Translations under genes and position numbers: made by a program
Notes under the pieces: generated by a model
What the model was told of the DNA's origin: nothing
Database searches by the model: none
Seen by the model: only the letters and a program-made list of their open reading frames with translations
Source of the DNA: Halorubrum xinjiangense
Lineage (GTDB): Archaea > Halobacteriota > Halobacteria > Halobacteriales > Haloferacaceae
Assembly: GCF_900102375.1 (NCBI RefSeq)
Contig: NZ_FNBO01000004.1
Location: 186,001 to 250,000, forward strand
Direction: 5' to 3'
DNA length: 64,000 nucleotides
In this document: one piece after another, positions 33,865 through 43,176 of the stretch
Layout of the letters: every line of letters starts with the position of its first letter
Numbering within the stretch: the first letter of the stretch is position 1

Positions 33865-34965
33865 ATGAACGCATTCGAGGAGCTGTCGCCGGGCGCGCTC
33901 CGGACCGGGCGGGCCGACGCGCTGGACGACGCGGTCGCGACCGCCCTGGCCGCCCACCCGCTCGACGGGGTCGAGACCGAGTACCCGCACTACCAGGGGA
34001 CGGTGGAGGGACCGGAGGCGCCGCCGCGTCCCGCGGAGACCCACCCGGTCTTCTACGGCTGCTTCGACTGGCACTCGGCGGTCCACAGCCACTGGGCGCT
34101 CGTGCGGTCGCTGCGACTCGCCGCCGACCACCCGGACGAGGCTGAGATCGCGGCCGGAATCGACGAGCGGCTGACCCCGGGGAACGTCGCTCGCGAGGTC
34201 GACTACCTCGACGAGAACCCCGGCTTTGAGGAGCCGTACGGCTGGTCGTGGCTACTTCGTCTCGCCGCCGAGCTCGCCCTATGGGACGACCCGCGTGCCG
34301 ACGCGTGGCGCGAGGCGCTCCGCCCGCTTGAAGACCGGGTCCGGCGCGGGACCCGCGAGTCGTTCCTCGACGTCGACCGCCCGCACCGCGTCGGCACCCA
34401 CGGCAACACCGCGTTCGCGCTCGCCGGCGTCCTCGATTACGCGCGGATCGTCGGCGACGACGACCTCGAATCGGAGACGGAATCGACGGCGCACCGCCTT
34501 TACGCCGACGACACCGCCGCGGTCGTGGGCGCGGAGCCGGTCGGCTGGGACTTCCTCTCGCCCGCGCTCGTCGAGGCCGACCTCATGCGACGCGTCCTCG
34601 ACCCCGACCCGTTCGCGGCGTGGCTCGACGAGTTCGTTCCCGACCTCACCGCGCCGCCCCACGACGCACTGCTCGCGCCCGTCGACGTCGAACCCGACGA
34701 GGGCGACGGGGCCGCGATACACCTGATCGGGCTGAACGTCTCCCGCGCGTGGTGTCTGGCCGGGCTGGCCGACGCGCTGGACGGCCGAGACGGATCGACG
34801 GCAACCCGGCTCCGTGACCCCCTCGACGCCGCCGCGCGCCGCCACGCCGAGGCGGGGGCCGCGGACGTGCTCACCGACGACTACGCGGGATCGCACTGGC
34901 TCTCGTCGTTCGCGCTGTACCTGCTGACGCGCAACGAGGGCGGGATCGCGCCGGACGCCGCTTAG
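33865..34965 (+). CDS. DUF2891 family protein
   Basis: A 366-residue alpha-helical protein of DUF2891. Recognisable blocks are HPVFYGCFDWHSAVHSHW, EEPYGWSWLLRLAAEL, RVGTHGNTAFALAGVLDYA, EPVGWDFLSPALVEADLM, and AIHLIGLNVSRAWCLAGL, the pattern of an (alpha/alpha)6-barrel. This fold is common in carbohydrate-active enzymes, but no activity is established to my knowledge. The stop overlaps the uppS stop by 4 bp in convergent orientation. Confidence 0.88.
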   Translation: MNAFEELSPGALRTGRADALDDAVATALAAHPLDGVETEYPHYQGTVEGPEAPPRPAETHPVFYGCFDWHSAVHSHWALVRSLRLAADHPDEAEIAAGIDERLTPGNVAREVDYLDENPGFEEPYGWSWLLRLAAELALWDDPRADAWREALRPLEDRVRRGTRESFLDVDRPHRVGTHGNTAFALAGVLDYARIVGDDDLESETESTAHRLYADDTAAVVGAEPVGWDFLSPALVEADLMRRVLDPDPFAAWLDEFVPDLTAPPHDALLAPVDVEPDEGDGAAIHLIGLNVSRAWCLAGLADALDGRDGSTATRLRDPLDAAARRHAEAGAADVLTDDYAGSHWLSSFALYLLTRNEGGIAPDAA

Positions 34966-35957
34966 TCGGCTCCCGACGAGTCCCGCGCGTCGCCGTCGAT
35001 CTGACCGGCGGCGTCGCCGTCGGCCGAGCCGACCGGGTCGCCCTCCGCGATGCCGAGGGCGTCGTCGGAGAGGTCGCCGCGGTCGAGCCGTGGGACGCGA
35101 TCGCGGAGCCGCGAGGCGGCGGCGCGGGCCTCCGCGAACTCCACCTCGGCGAGCGCGCGCACCAGCGCGATGGCCCGCTCCGCCCGGGCGCGCTGCCACG
35201 ACTCCTCGCGCGACTCGTAAGTGCGGATCGCACGCAGGAAGTCGGCCTCGGAGAACTCCGGCCAGTACGGCGCACAGAAGTAGACGGCCGCCTCGTTGCC
35301 GTTCGCGTGCCACGGGAGGAAGTTCGAGGTCCGCTCGTCGCCGCCGGTGCGGACGATCAGGTCCACGTCGCGGATCGGCCGGTCGTACAGCCGCGACTCG
35401 ACGGTCTCGACGTCGACGTCCTCCGGAGCCATCTTGCCCGCGTCGACGTCGCGGGCGATGGCGCGGGCGGCGTCGAGCAGCTCGGTCCGGCCGCCGTACG
35501 CCAGCGCGACGTTGAGCGTGAAGCGGTCGTTGCCGGCGGTGCGCCGCTCCGCGTAGTCGACCGCGTCGCGGACGCGCGGCGGGAGGCGGGGCACGTCGCC
35601 GATGGCCCGGACGCGCACGCCCTCCTCGTGGACGCGGTCGGCGTCGGCGAACTCGCGCAGCTTGTGCTCCAACAAGTCGAACAGGGGCTCTAACTCCTCG
35701 TCGGGGCGCTCGAAGTTCTCGGTGGAGAAGGCGTAAAGAGTGAGCTCCGAGACGCCGAGGTCGGCGCACCAGTCGAGGACGCGCTCGGTGGTGTCCGCGC
35801 CGGCGCGGTGGCCGTCGGGGGCGTCGCCGCCGCGCTCGCGAGCGTACCGCCGGTTCCCGTCCTGAATGACGGCGACGTGGTCGGGGACGTCGTCGATCTC
35901 GCGGCGGAGGTGTCGCCGGTACGCGCGCCCGACGAGGCCGCGAAGTCGCTGCCACAT
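34962..35957 (-). CDS. uppS: Polyprenyl diphosphate synthase (cis-prenyltransferase, UppS-type)
   Basis: A 331-residue cis-prenyltransferase that builds the long polyprenyl carrier used for N-glycosylation. The catalytic block HVAVIQDGNRRYARE contains Asp33, followed by GHRAGAD, LYAFSTENFERP (Ser/Asn of the active site), LNVALAYGGRTELLDA, and DLIVRTGGDERTSNFLPW near the end of the domain. The first ~25 residues are basic. The last ~70 residues form an acidic extension beyond the usual ~250-residue domain. In haloarchaea the product feeds dolichyl phosphate, the glycan carrier. Convergent with the DUF2891 gene. Divergent from the LWR-salt gene, 60 bp away. Confidence 0.93.
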   Translation of the reverse strand: MWQRLRGLVGRAYRRHLRREIDDVPDHVAVIQDGNRRYARERGGDAPDGHRAGADTTERVLDWCADLGVSELTLYAFSTENFERPDEELEPLFDLLEHKLREFADADRVHEEGVRVRAIGDVPRLPPRVRDAVDYAERRTAGNDRFTLNVALAYGGRTELLDAARAIARDVDAGKMAPEDVDVETVESRLYDRPIRDVDLIVRTGGDERTSNFLPWHANGNEAAVYFCAPYWPEFSEADFLRAIRTYESREESWQRARAERAIALVRALAEVEFAEARAAASRLRDRVPRLDRGDLSDDALGIAEGDPVGSADGDAAGQIDGDARDSSGAD

Positions 35958-36017
35958 GGTCCGATATCACGCCCCCGAGCGGTATACCTTTATGGATCGA
36001 TCCGGCGACCGGCGAAC

Positions 36018-36401
36018 ATGGAGGCCGCCTACGTCTTCCGCGTCGCCGTCCGGCTCGACCCGACGGACGCCGCCGTCGACCCCGACCGCTTCGAGACGAC
36101 GATGGAACTCGCGGCGAGCGAGCCCGGGACCGACGGCTGGCTGTTCTTCCGCGACCGCCTGTGGCGCGGCGAGATCGGCGACGAGCCGGCGTTCCGGCGA
36201 CTGGCGGCTGAGCGGCTGGGACTCGCGAGCGCGGCGGGCGTCGAGGTCGCCGCCGCCGACTTCCGGGAGCTGCGCACCGACGAGGCGTACCTCGACGCGC
36301 TGAAGGACGCGATCGCCGCGGACCTGAACCGCTTCAACGCCGACTCGGTCGACGAGGTCCTCCGCAAGTACCTCGGCTCGTCGGTCCACGTCCGGAACTG
36401 A
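36018..36401 (+). CDS. LWR-salt protein
   Basis: A 127-residue haloarchaeal protein beginning MEAAYVFRVAVRLDP and containing FFRDRLWRGEIGDEPAF, whose LWR is the signature after which this family is named, and a conserved tail ending RKYLGSSVHVRN. No enzyme motif is visible. A TATA-like TTTATG about 30 bp upstream lies in the 60-bp gap shared with uppS, so the two divergent genes may be co-regulated. Role unknown. Confidence 0.85.
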   Translation: MEAAYVFRVAVRLDPTDAAVDPDRFETTMELAASEPGTDGWLFFRDRLWRGEIGDEPAFRRLAAERLGLASAAGVEVAAADFRELRTDEAYLDALKDAIAADLNRFNADSVDEVLRKYLGSSVHVRN

Positions 36402-36490
36402 GCGGGAGGCCTCGGAGCGGAGCGGAACCGGTCGACCGCCTCGCTCGAACCCGCAACGCACTTGCCCGCCCCCGGCGTACGGGACGATCC

Positions 36491-37144
36491 GTGACCGTCG
36501 CCGACTACGATTTCCACCTGTTTGACCTCGACGGGACCCTCGTCGACGCCGAGTGGGAGTACACCCGCGCGGTGTTCGACCGGGTCGGCGACCGGCTGGG
36601 CCGCGAGTTCTCGGACCGGGAGGCGCGCGTCCTCTGGCACGGGCTCGGCGGCTCTCGCGCCGAGACGCTCCGCGGGATGGGGGTCGACCCCGACGCGTTC
36701 TGGCCGGCGTTCCACGCCGTGGAGGACCCCGTCGCCCGCGCGGAGGCGACGTACCTCCACGACGACGCCGCCCGCCTGCTCGACCGTGTGCGCGAGGTCG
36801 GCGGGCCGACCGGGCTCGTCACCCACTGTCAGGAGTTCCTCGCCGAGCCGGTCCTCGACCGCGTCGACCTCGGCGGGCGCTTCGACGCGGTCGTCTGCTG
36901 TACCGACCAGACGGGGTGGAAGCCCGAGCCGGACCCGATCGAGGCCGCGATGGAATCGCTCGGCGTCGATCCGGGGCGACACCGCGGCTACTACGTCGGC
37001 GACGGCGAGAGCGACGTGGCGGCCGCCTGGAACGCCGGCCTCGACGCGGTCCACGTCGAGCGCGTCGGCCACGCCGAGCGCGGGCGGTGCGTCCTCGGCG
37101 ACCGACGCGTGAGCCGCCTCGACGAACTCGTCGAGCCGAGCTGA
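36491..37144 (+). CDS. HAD-superfamily phosphatase (phosphoglycolate-phosphatase-like)
   Basis: A 217-residue HAD hydrolase. Motif I is FDLDGTLVDAE (Asp at ~12 and 14), motif II has TGLVTHC (Thr), motif III Lys in WKPEPDPI and motif IV YYVGDGESDVAAA. A cap helix region follows motif I. The family acts on small phosphomonoesters such as phosphoglycolate. The GTG at 36491 is the only start before motif I. It lies downstream of LWR-salt with a 90-bp gap, possibly co-transcribed. Confidence 0.87.
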   Translation: MTVADYDFHLFDLDGTLVDAEWEYTRAVFDRVGDRLGREFSDREARVLWHGLGGSRAETLRGMGVDPDAFWPAFHAVEDPVARAEATYLHDDAARLLDRVREVGGPTGLVTHCQEFLAEPVLDRVDLGGRFDAVVCCTDQTGWKPEPDPIEAAMESLGVDPGRHRGYYVGDGESDVAAAWNAGLDAVHVERVGHAERGRCVLGDRRVSRLDELVEPS

Positions 37145-37190
37145 GCGCCGGGCGGTGCCCCCTCTCCCGTCGTCGATCCGGCGACCGCTC

Positions 37191-37325
37191 TCAGGACCCC
37201 GAAGCGGCCCGGATTCGCTCTTTGCCGCACTTCGGGCAACGCTCGACGACCTCGTCGGGGTCGATCACCACCGCCCGCCGCTCGTACCGGTGCCGACAGA
37301 CGAGTCGTTCGATCGTCGTCTTCAT
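37191..37325 (-). CDS. Small CPxCG-related zinc-finger protein (44 residues)
   Basis: A very small gene, 44 codons, starting MKTTIERLVCRHRYERR and ending CGKERIRAASGS. A single Cys10 and His12 precede the CPKCG knuckle (residues 30-34), so together they can make a four-ligand zinc site. Haloarchaea encode many such micro-proteins of 40-60 residues, some shown to affect swarming and biofilm in Haloferax volcanii. Its start at 37325 has an AT-rich promoter region (37350-37400) upstream on the minus strand. The encoded composition (Arg-rich, basic) is unlike the acidic average. Confidence 0.75.
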   Translation of the reverse strand: MKTTIERLVCRHRYERRAVVIDPDEVVERCPKCGKERIRAASGS

Positions 37326-37553
37326 ACGAGGAGGTACCCCCACCGCGAGGCAAGAAAGTTCCGTAACAAGTGTTTATACAAATATAATACACCAATCACT
37401 TGGGTATTTCTTCTTAATATAAACGAATATCTGATAAGTAGCCGAATATTTGATATATCTGATCGTATCTGATCGCATCTTCGGATTCACCGTCCGTCCG
37501 CGTCGGCGGGCCGCGACCGAAACGGTGGTGTGGCGGCGGCGAAAAACGGGCGT

Positions 37554-37859
37554 ATGACGAAGTGGTTCCACAGCGGCCGGCGCCGCGACCTCTGCGCGCT
37601 GCTGTACGACCACGGCGAGCTGCGCGCGCAGTCGGCGAAGAGCCGGCTCGAGTCCCACTACGACGAGCGGATCGACCCGGGATCCTTCTACGGCACGCTC
37701 TCCGCGCTCGTCGAGGCCGGGTATCTCGACCGGCGGACCGAGGGCATCGCCGACGTGTACGCGCTCACCGACGCGGGCGAGACGGCGCTGCTCGACCACT
37801 ACGCGTGGCTCGGCGAGCGGATCGAGGGAGGCGACGGAGCCTCGGACCTCAAGGATTAA
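37554..37859 (+). CDS. PadR-family transcriptional regulator
   Basis: A 101-residue wHTH regulator. The PadR pattern is clear: an N-terminal helix (RRRDLCALLYDHGEL), the recognition helix-turn-helix with SFYGTLSALVEAGYLDRR, a wing TEGIADVYALTDAGE and a C-terminal dimer helix. The ATG at 37554 is preferred over the in-frame start at 37530, which adds eight poorly conserved residues. It is followed 25 bp later by the NikR-like gene on the same strand. Confidence 0.85.
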   Translation: MTKWFHSGRRRDLCALLYDHGELRAQSAKSRLESHYDERIDPGSFYGTLSALVEAGYLDRRTEGIADVYALTDAGETALLDHYAWLGERIEGGDGASDLKD

Positions 37860-37884
37860 CAACTTCGCCGGCGTGAGTTAATAC

Positions 37885-38406
37885 ATGACTGTCGTTAGCG
37901 TCTCCATGCCGGAGGAGTTACTCGATCGGATCGACCACTTCGCGGACGAACACGGCTACACCGGCCGCAGCGAGGTCGTCCGCGAGGCGTCCCGGAACCT
38001 CCTCGGCGAGTTCGAGGACGCCAAGCTGGAGGACCGCGCCCTCATGGCCGTCGTGACGGTCCTTTTCAACTACGAGACGACGAACGTCGAAGAGCGGATG
38101 ATGCGGCTTCGCCACGAGGACGAGGGGATCGTCGCCTCGAACTTCCACAGCCACGTCGGCTCGCAGTACTGTATGGAGCTGTTCGTGTTGGAGGGCGGCC
38201 TGGAAGAGATATCCTCGTTCGTGGGGAAGGTCCGCGCGACGAAGGACACGCTCACGGTCGATTACAGCGTTACGCCCGTCGACGAGTTCGGCGCCGGCGC
38301 GCTCGGCGAGGGACACGCGCACGCCGGACACGGGGGCGGCGAGTCCGGTGAGGGCGAGACGGAGGCGGACGGAACAGACGAGAGCGCGACCGCCGAGGAC
38401 GACTAG
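37885..38406 (+). CDS. nikR: NikR-like nickel-responsive regulator
   Basis: A 173-residue ribbon-helix-helix repressor. Residues 1-45 are the RHH DNA-binding domain ([33 protein letters not shown]). The ACT-like nickel domain carries His77, His88, His90 and Cys96, which correspond to His76, His87, His89 and Cys95 of E. coli NikR. The protein adds a His-rich, then acidic, C-terminal tail ([14 protein letters not shown]). NikR normally represses nickel uptake when nickel is plentiful. No nickel transporter is within the window. Confidence 0.85.
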   Translation: MTVVSVSMPEELLDRIDHFADEHGYTGRSEVVREASRNLLGEFEDAKLEDRALMAVVTVLFNYETTNVEERMMRLRHEDEGIVASNFHSHVGSQYCMELFVLEGGLEEISSFVGKVRATKDTLTVDYSVTPVDEFGAGALGEGHAHAGHGGGESGEGETEADGTDESATAEDD

Positions 38407-38437
38407 GGCGGACCGAACGGAGCCGGCGTTCCCCTTC

Positions 38438-40687
38438 TCAGGCGGTCTCGGGGCGGACGGACTCGAGCGCCGCGTCGAAGTCCGCGTCGGTGACGCCGAC
38501 CTCCTCGGCGTGGTCGTTGGCGGCCTCGCCGTGCTCGTCGGCGACGCGCTCGATGGCGCGCATCGCGGCCGCCCGCGTCAGCGAAGCAATCTCCGCGCCG
38601 GAGTACCCCTCCGTCTCGTCGGCGACGCGCTCGAGGTCGACGTCGTCGGTCAGCGGCTTCCCGCGGGTGTGGACCTCGAGGATCTTGCGGCGCGCCTCGC
38701 GGTCCGGCTCCGGCACCTCGACGTGCGTCTCTAAGCGCCCGGGCCGGAGCAGCGCCGGGTCGAGCGCGTCCCGCCGGTTCGTCGCCGCGAGGACGACGAG
38801 GTTCGGGTTGTCGCTGGCGCGGTCGAGCTCCGTCAGCAGCTGCGAGACGACGCGCTCGCTCACGCCGGAGCCGTCGCCGCCGGCCGCGTCGCGGTCGGTC
38901 GCGACCGCGTCGATCTCGTCGAAGAAGATGATTGCGGGCGCCGCCTGACGGGCGCGATCGAACAGCTCGCGGACCGCCTTCTCCGACTCCCCGACGTAGC
39001 GGTCGAGGAGTTCGGGACCGGCGACCTGGATGTAGTTGACGCCGCTCTCGCCGGCGATGGCGCGCGCGAGCAGCGTCTTCCCGGTCCCCGGCGGACCGTA
39101 CAGCAGGACCCCTGTCGGGGGGTCGGCGCCAGCGGCGTCGAAGAGCGGGCCGTACGACAGCGGCCAGGTCACGGCGCGTTCGAGCTCCTCTTTGGCGTCA
39201 TCTAAGCCGCCGACGTCGGCGAAGTCGGTGGTCGGCTGCTCGGCGACGTACTCGCGCATCGCGCTCGGCTCGACGTTGGCGTGGGCGGCCTCGAAGTCCG
39301 CTTTCCCGACCGTCACGTCGGTCAGCGCGCGCGAATCCGACTCACGGGCGCGCCGGAGCGCGGTCATCGCCGCCTCCTGCGCGAGCCCCTCGATGTCTGC
39401 GCCGACGAAGCCGTGCGTGCGGCCCGCGATCCGGTCTAAGTCCACGTCGTCCGCGAGCGGCATCCGGCGCGTGTGGACGTCGAGGATCTGCCGCCGGCCC
39501 GCCTCGCCGGGGACGCCGATCTCGATCTCGCGGTCGAACCGGCCGCCCCGTCGGAGGGCGGGGTCGATGGTGTCGACGCGGTTCGTCGCGCCGATCACGA
39601 TCACGTCGCCGCGGGCGTCGAGCCCGTCCATCAGCGAGAGCAGCTGGCCGACGACGCGGTTCTCCACGTCCCCGCCGTCGTCGCGCTTGCCCGCGATCGA
39701 GTCGATCTCATCGAAGAAGATGATGGCGGGGGCGTCGTCGCTCGCGCGCTCGAACACCTCGCGGAGCCGCTCCTCCGACTCCCCTTTGTACTTCGACATG
39801 ATCTCCGGGCCGTCGACGGTGATGAACGTCGCGTCGACCTCGTTGGCGACGGCGCGGGCGATGAGCGTCTTCCCGGTCCCCGGCGGCCCGTGGAGGAGGA
39901 CGCCCTTCGGCGGGTCGATGCCGAGCCGAGTGAACACCTCCGGCTCGGAGAGCGGGAGCTCGATGGTCTCCCGTACGAGCTCCAACTCCTCGTCTAGCCC
40001 GCCGATGTCCTCGTAGGTCGCGCCCGCGGTGTGCTCGGCGGGCGGGGAGTCGCCGGCCTTCGGGCGGGCGTCGTCGCTGGCCGGGGCGCTCCGCGAGTCA
40101 GCGCCGGTCGCGGCCCCTCCGGCTCGGTCGCTTCCGGCGTCCGTCTGGGCGTCGGCGCGGTCGCTCGCGGCTCCGACGTCGCCCTCGTACTCGACCGACA
40201 CGTCGGTCGAGGCAGTGATCCGGACGGTGCCCGCGGGCGCGGTCCGCGCGACGACGAACCGGAGGCCGCCCAGCCGCTCGACGTGGACGGCCTCGCCCTC
40301 GGTGACGGGGCGGTCGCGGAGCTCGCGGGAGAGCGCGCGTTCGACGACCTCGCGGCTCACGTCGACCTCGGCGAGGCGGCCGGGCGCGGCCACCGTCACG
40401 CGGTCGGCGTCGGAGACGTCGACGGGGGAGATAGTGACGGTGTCGCCGACCTTCACGCCGGCGTTCGCGCGGGTGTCGGCGTCGATGAGGACGGAGCCGT
40501 CGGGGGCGTCGGGGCCGCCCGGCCACACCTTCGCGACGGCGGTGCGCTCGCCGCGCACCTCGACCGTGTCGCCGCTGAGGAGGGCGAGCCGCTTGCGGGC
40601 CGACTCGGGGAGCCTGGCGATGCCCCGGCCCGCGTCCCGCTTCTCGGCGGCACGCACCGTGAGACGGAGCCCTGCGGTGTCGTTCAT
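38438..40687 (-). CDS. CDC48/VAT-type AAA+ ATPase
   Basis: A 749-residue double-AAA ATPase that unfolds and extracts proteins, often upstream of the proteasome. N-domain (~1-150) includes a double-psi-barrel-like half. An acidic, Gly/Ala/Ser-rich linker (~165-215) precedes the first AAA domain, Walker [12 protein letters not shown] at ~267-277 and Walker [13 protein letters not shown]. The second AAA domain has Walker A at ~530-540 and Walker [12 protein letters not shown]. Both have Arg-finger regions. Start ATG at 40687, where [13 protein letters not shown] family N-termini begin; a longer in-frame reading runs into repeat element E and is rejected. Haloarchaea have several Cdc48 paralogues. 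Confidence 0.93.
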   Translation of the reverse strand: MNDTAGLRLTVRAAEKRDAGRGIARLPESARKRLALLSGDTVEVRGERTAVAKVWPGGPDAPDGSVLIDADTRANAGVKVGDTVTISPVDVSDADRVTVAAPGRLAEVDVSREVVERALSRELRDRPVTEGEAVHVERLGGLRFVVARTAPAGTVRITASTDVSVEYEGDVGAASDRADAQTDAGSDRAGGAATGADSRSAPASDDARPKAGDSPPAEHTAGATYEDIGGLDEELELVRETIELPLSEPEVFTRLGIDPPKGVLLHGPPGTGKTLIARAVANEVDATFITVDGPEIMSKYKGESEERLREVFERASDDAPAIIFFDEIDSIAGKRDDGGDVENRVVGQLLSLMDGLDARGDVIVIGATNRVDTIDPALRRGGRFDREIEIGVPGEAGRRQILDVHTRRMPLADDVDLDRIAGRTHGFVGADIEGLAQEAAMTALRRARESDSRALTDVTVGKADFEAAHANVEPSAMREYVAEQPTTDFADVGGLDDAKEELERAVTWPLSYGPLFDAAGADPPTGVLLYGPPGTGKTLLARAIAGESGVNYIQVAGPELLDRYVGESEKAVRELFDRARQAAPAIIFFDEIDAVATDRDAAGGDGSGVSERVVSQLLTELDRASDNPNLVVLAATNRRDALDPALLRPGRLETHVEVPEPDREARRKILEVHTRGKPLTDDVDLERVADETEGYSGAEIASLTRAAAMRAIERVADEHGEAANDHAEEVGVTDADFDAALESVRPETA

Positions 40688-40811
40688 ACCACCCGTTCTC
40701 GCCGGCGGCTCTTTATCCTTGTCCGGCGCCGTGGTGAGTCGGTTCCCGACCGTGAATGTGATCCAAAACGGCCGTGAGGGGTAACGGCGACTGCTTTTAA
40801 AAGCGGTTGCG

Positions 40812-41300
40812 GTGGCGCGTGCCTGCGAGGCCGCTCCGCGGCCGAGCAGCACGCGCGAGGGACGCCGCGAACGCCCGCAGGGCGTGAGCGGCGAGGCTGG
40901 GGAGGCGTGAGGCTGCGGTGCTGTGCGGTGCGGGTGGGACTCAAAGGGGCAGCCGGGAGGGCGGCGCAGACGACGTAAGCACCGGAGTGAGGGAACGAAC
41001 GGAGTGAGTGACCGAGCGAGGAGCGCAACGAGTGTGCGCCGCCCTCCCGGCTGGGGCTTTGGAGGTGTTAGGCGTCGATCCACATTCAGTCATTTATAAG
41101 CGAGCGGCTGGGGCTTTGGAGGTGTTCGCCGCCGCTCCGTCAGCACTCATTTATAAGTAAGCGGCTGGGGGTTTGGAGGTGTTTGCCGCCGCTCCGATAG
41201 CGCTTATTTATAAGTAAGCGGCTGGGGCTTTGGAAGCGGTTCCGGTAGCGTCGCCGATCGATTATAAACAGTCGACGACATCTCCCATATTCATTTATAA
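40812..41300 (+). repeat. Structured intergenic element, copy E (core plus five tail units)
   Basis: P1: 40815-40822 with 40849-40856, tip GGCCGC/GCGGCC. P2: GCCGC/GCGGC enclosing an inner ACGCCC/GGGCGT hairpin. P3: 40950-40968 with 41035-41053, 19 perfect pairs, sequence CAGCCGGGAGGGCGGCGCA. Tail units start CTGGGG at 41051, 41108, 41165 and 41222, all 57 bp apart, ending TTTATAAG or TTATAAAC, and a degenerate unit ends TTTATAAA at ~41296. Just before the core is the palindrome GCTTTTAAAAGC (40792-40803). The element is in the divergent gap between the CDC48 gene and endA, so it may carry their promoters. Confidence 0.88.
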
Positions 41301-41384
41301 ATAGCCGCCTCTCTGACCAAATCCACCACAGTCGCGCCAGTACCGACCGCAACCCCCTTCCCTCGGCCGCCCGGCCTGACGGGT

Positions 41385-42545
41385 ATGCAACCGACGGGAC
41401 ACCTGCGGGGCGACGCGGTCCGCGTCGGCGGGGACGCCCGCCAGCGCTTCTACGACGCCCGGGGGTACGGGCGGCCGCTCGACGGGAACGAGATCGCGCT
41501 CTCGCGGGTCGAGGCCGCGCACCTGCTGTTCCGCGGCGACCTCTCGGGGATCGAACTGGGCGAGAGTTCAGATCCGGTCGGCTTCGAGCGCTTCTTCGTC
41601 GCGAGCGCGGCCGCGGCCGACCGGTTCGCGGTGCGCTTCCTCGTCTACTCGGACCTGCGCGACCGCGGCTTCTACCTCTCGCCCGCCCGCGAGCCGTGGC
41701 CCGGCGGGAGCGACGCCCCGAGCGACGCGGTCGACTTCGTCGCCTACGAGCGCGGCGAGACGCCCGACACGGGGAACGTGAAGTACCCGATCCAGGTCGT
41801 CGGCGAGCGGGAGTCCGTCGCGGCCGCGGACCTCGCGGGACGCACCCTCGCGGTCGTCGATGAGGAGTCCGACATCACCTACTTCGCGGCCGAGTCCGGC
41901 GGCATCGAGGGCGCGACCGACTACGAGCCGCCCGCCGGCCTGACCGGCGTGCTCCTCGCCGACCGCGTCGTCGTCTGGGACGCCCCCGAGGACCTCTACG
42001 AGCGCGGCTTCTACGGGCGCCCGCTCACCGGTCGCGCGGCCGACGTCGAGGGCGCGCTCCAGCTCTCCCTCGTCGAGGCCGCGTCGCTGGCCGCCGACGG
42101 CCGCCTGTCGCTGTCGGCGTCCGTCGGGGTTGGGGACGTGGACGGGAAGACTGGTGACGCCGCCGCCCGGATCGTCGCCCGCGGCCGCGACGTGGAGGGC
42201 GAGCGCTTCGACCGCCGGCTCGCCGTTTATAAGCGCCTCCGCGCGGCCGACGCGGTGCCGAAGACCGGCTTCAAGTTCGGCGCCGACTTCCGGACGTACC
42301 TCGACGTGGAGACGGTCGAGGACCTCCCGCACTCCGAACACCTCGTGCGCGTGGTGGGGCCGGACCACGAGTTCTCGCCCCGCGAGCTCTCGCTCGACGT
42401 GCGCCTCGCGGGCGGCGTCCGCAAGGAGATGGTCTTCGCGCTGACCGCGGTCGGGGGCGGGCGCCCCGATAACGACGGTGACGACGGCGACGCGCCCCCG
42501 AACGCCGACGTGGAGTGGCTCTCGGTGGATCGGCTGACCCCGTAG
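41385..42545 (+). CDS. endA: tRNA intron endonuclease EndA
   Basis: A 386-residue enzyme of the tandem-dimer (alpha2) type typical of haloarchaea: two N- and C-domain repeats in one chain. It cuts introns at the bulge-helix-bulge motif to give 2',3'-cyclic phosphate ends that RtcB then ligates. The catalytic triad is visible in the second half: Tyr305 (FRTYLDVE), His319 (SEHLVRVVG) and Lys347 (VRKEMVFAL). The first half lacks a matching Lys/His set, as expected for the structural repeat. Repeats FYDARGYGRPLDG and FYGRPLTGR at residues ~22 and ~210 mark the duplication. Confidence 0.95.
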   Translation: MQPTGHLRGDAVRVGGDARQRFYDARGYGRPLDGNEIALSRVEAAHLLFRGDLSGIELGESSDPVGFERFFVASAAAADRFAVRFLVYSDLRDRGFYLSPAREPWPGGSDAPSDAVDFVAYERGETPDTGNVKYPIQVVGERESVAAADLAGRTLAVVDEESDITYFAAESGGIEGATDYEPPAGLTGVLLADRVVVWDAPEDLYERGFYGRPLTGRAADVEGALQLSLVEAASLAADGRLSLSASVGVGDVDGKTGDAAARIVARGRDVEGERFDRRLAVYKRLRAADAVPKTGFKFGADFRTYLDVETVEDLPHSEHLVRVVGPDHEFSPRELSLDVRLAGGVRKEMVFALTAVGGGRPDNDGDDGDAPPNADVEWLSVDRLTP

Positions 42546-42546
42546 C

Positions 42547-43044
42547 TCACTCCGCGATCTCGAAGGGGACGACGTAGGTTCGGTCGTTCGCCCGGAGCGA
42601 GAAGACGTACTCGCCCGACCGGTGTAGTACCGCGTCGCGGCGGTCCGACGCGTCGGGCGCGGTCGGGTCGTGGCGGAGCTCCCACGTCTCCGTCTCGCCC
42701 GGAGCCAGCTCCCGCACGGTCAGGTTGTGGGTGCCCGCCGGGGCGTTCGCGGCCGTCTCCCACTCGGGGGCGTCCGCTCCCCGTGCCGCGGCGTTCCGGA
42801 AGACGGCCCACCGGTCCGGATTGACCGGCACCGTCCCGTTCCCCGCGTTCGTGGCGGTGATCCGAACCGTCTCGGCGTCCCGTTCGAGGGACAGCGAGAG
42901 GCCGCCCGCCCGCTCGTCCGGACACACCGGGTCGTCGACCCGCTCGCCGTCCGGTCCAATCGCGGGACAGTCCGGGGCGCCGCCCGACAGGCAGCCGGCG
43001 ATGACGACGAGGCAACCGATAGCGACGAGCGCGAGCCGTGACAT
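42547..43044 (-). CDS. Predicted lipoprotein, haloarchaeal
   Basis: A 165-residue exported protein. The start MSRLALVAIGCLVVIAGCLSGG contains a lipobox (IAGC; Cys at residue ~15-18), so the mature protein is likely lipid-anchored to the cell surface. The rest forms beta-strand-like blocks including ERDAETVRITATNAGNGTVPVN and ELAPGETETWELRHDP, resembling the intracellular-proteinase-inhibitor/Ig-like DUF fold of haloarchaeal surface proteins. The ATG at 43044 is chosen; a GTG three codons upstream (43053) is possible. Convergent with endA with a 1-bp gap. Confidence 0.82.
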   Translation of the reverse strand: MSRLALVAIGCLVVIAGCLSGGAPDCPAIGPDGERVDDPVCPDERAGGLSLSLERDAETVRITATNAGNGTVPVNPDRWAVFRNAAARGADAPEWETAANAPAGTHNLTVRELAPGETETWELRHDPTAPDASDRRDAVLHRSGEYVFSLRANDRTYVVPFEIAE

Positions 43045-43176
43045 CACCCGCACGACGGCCCGCCGTTCAAAAAGGGGTGTCGGAGGCTACAACGAACCCT
43101 TGAATCACGGCCTCCAAGCGCGGGCGCCGCCGAGAGAGCAGGAGGTTTTTTCGGTCGCTGACGCGCTTCGACACCC

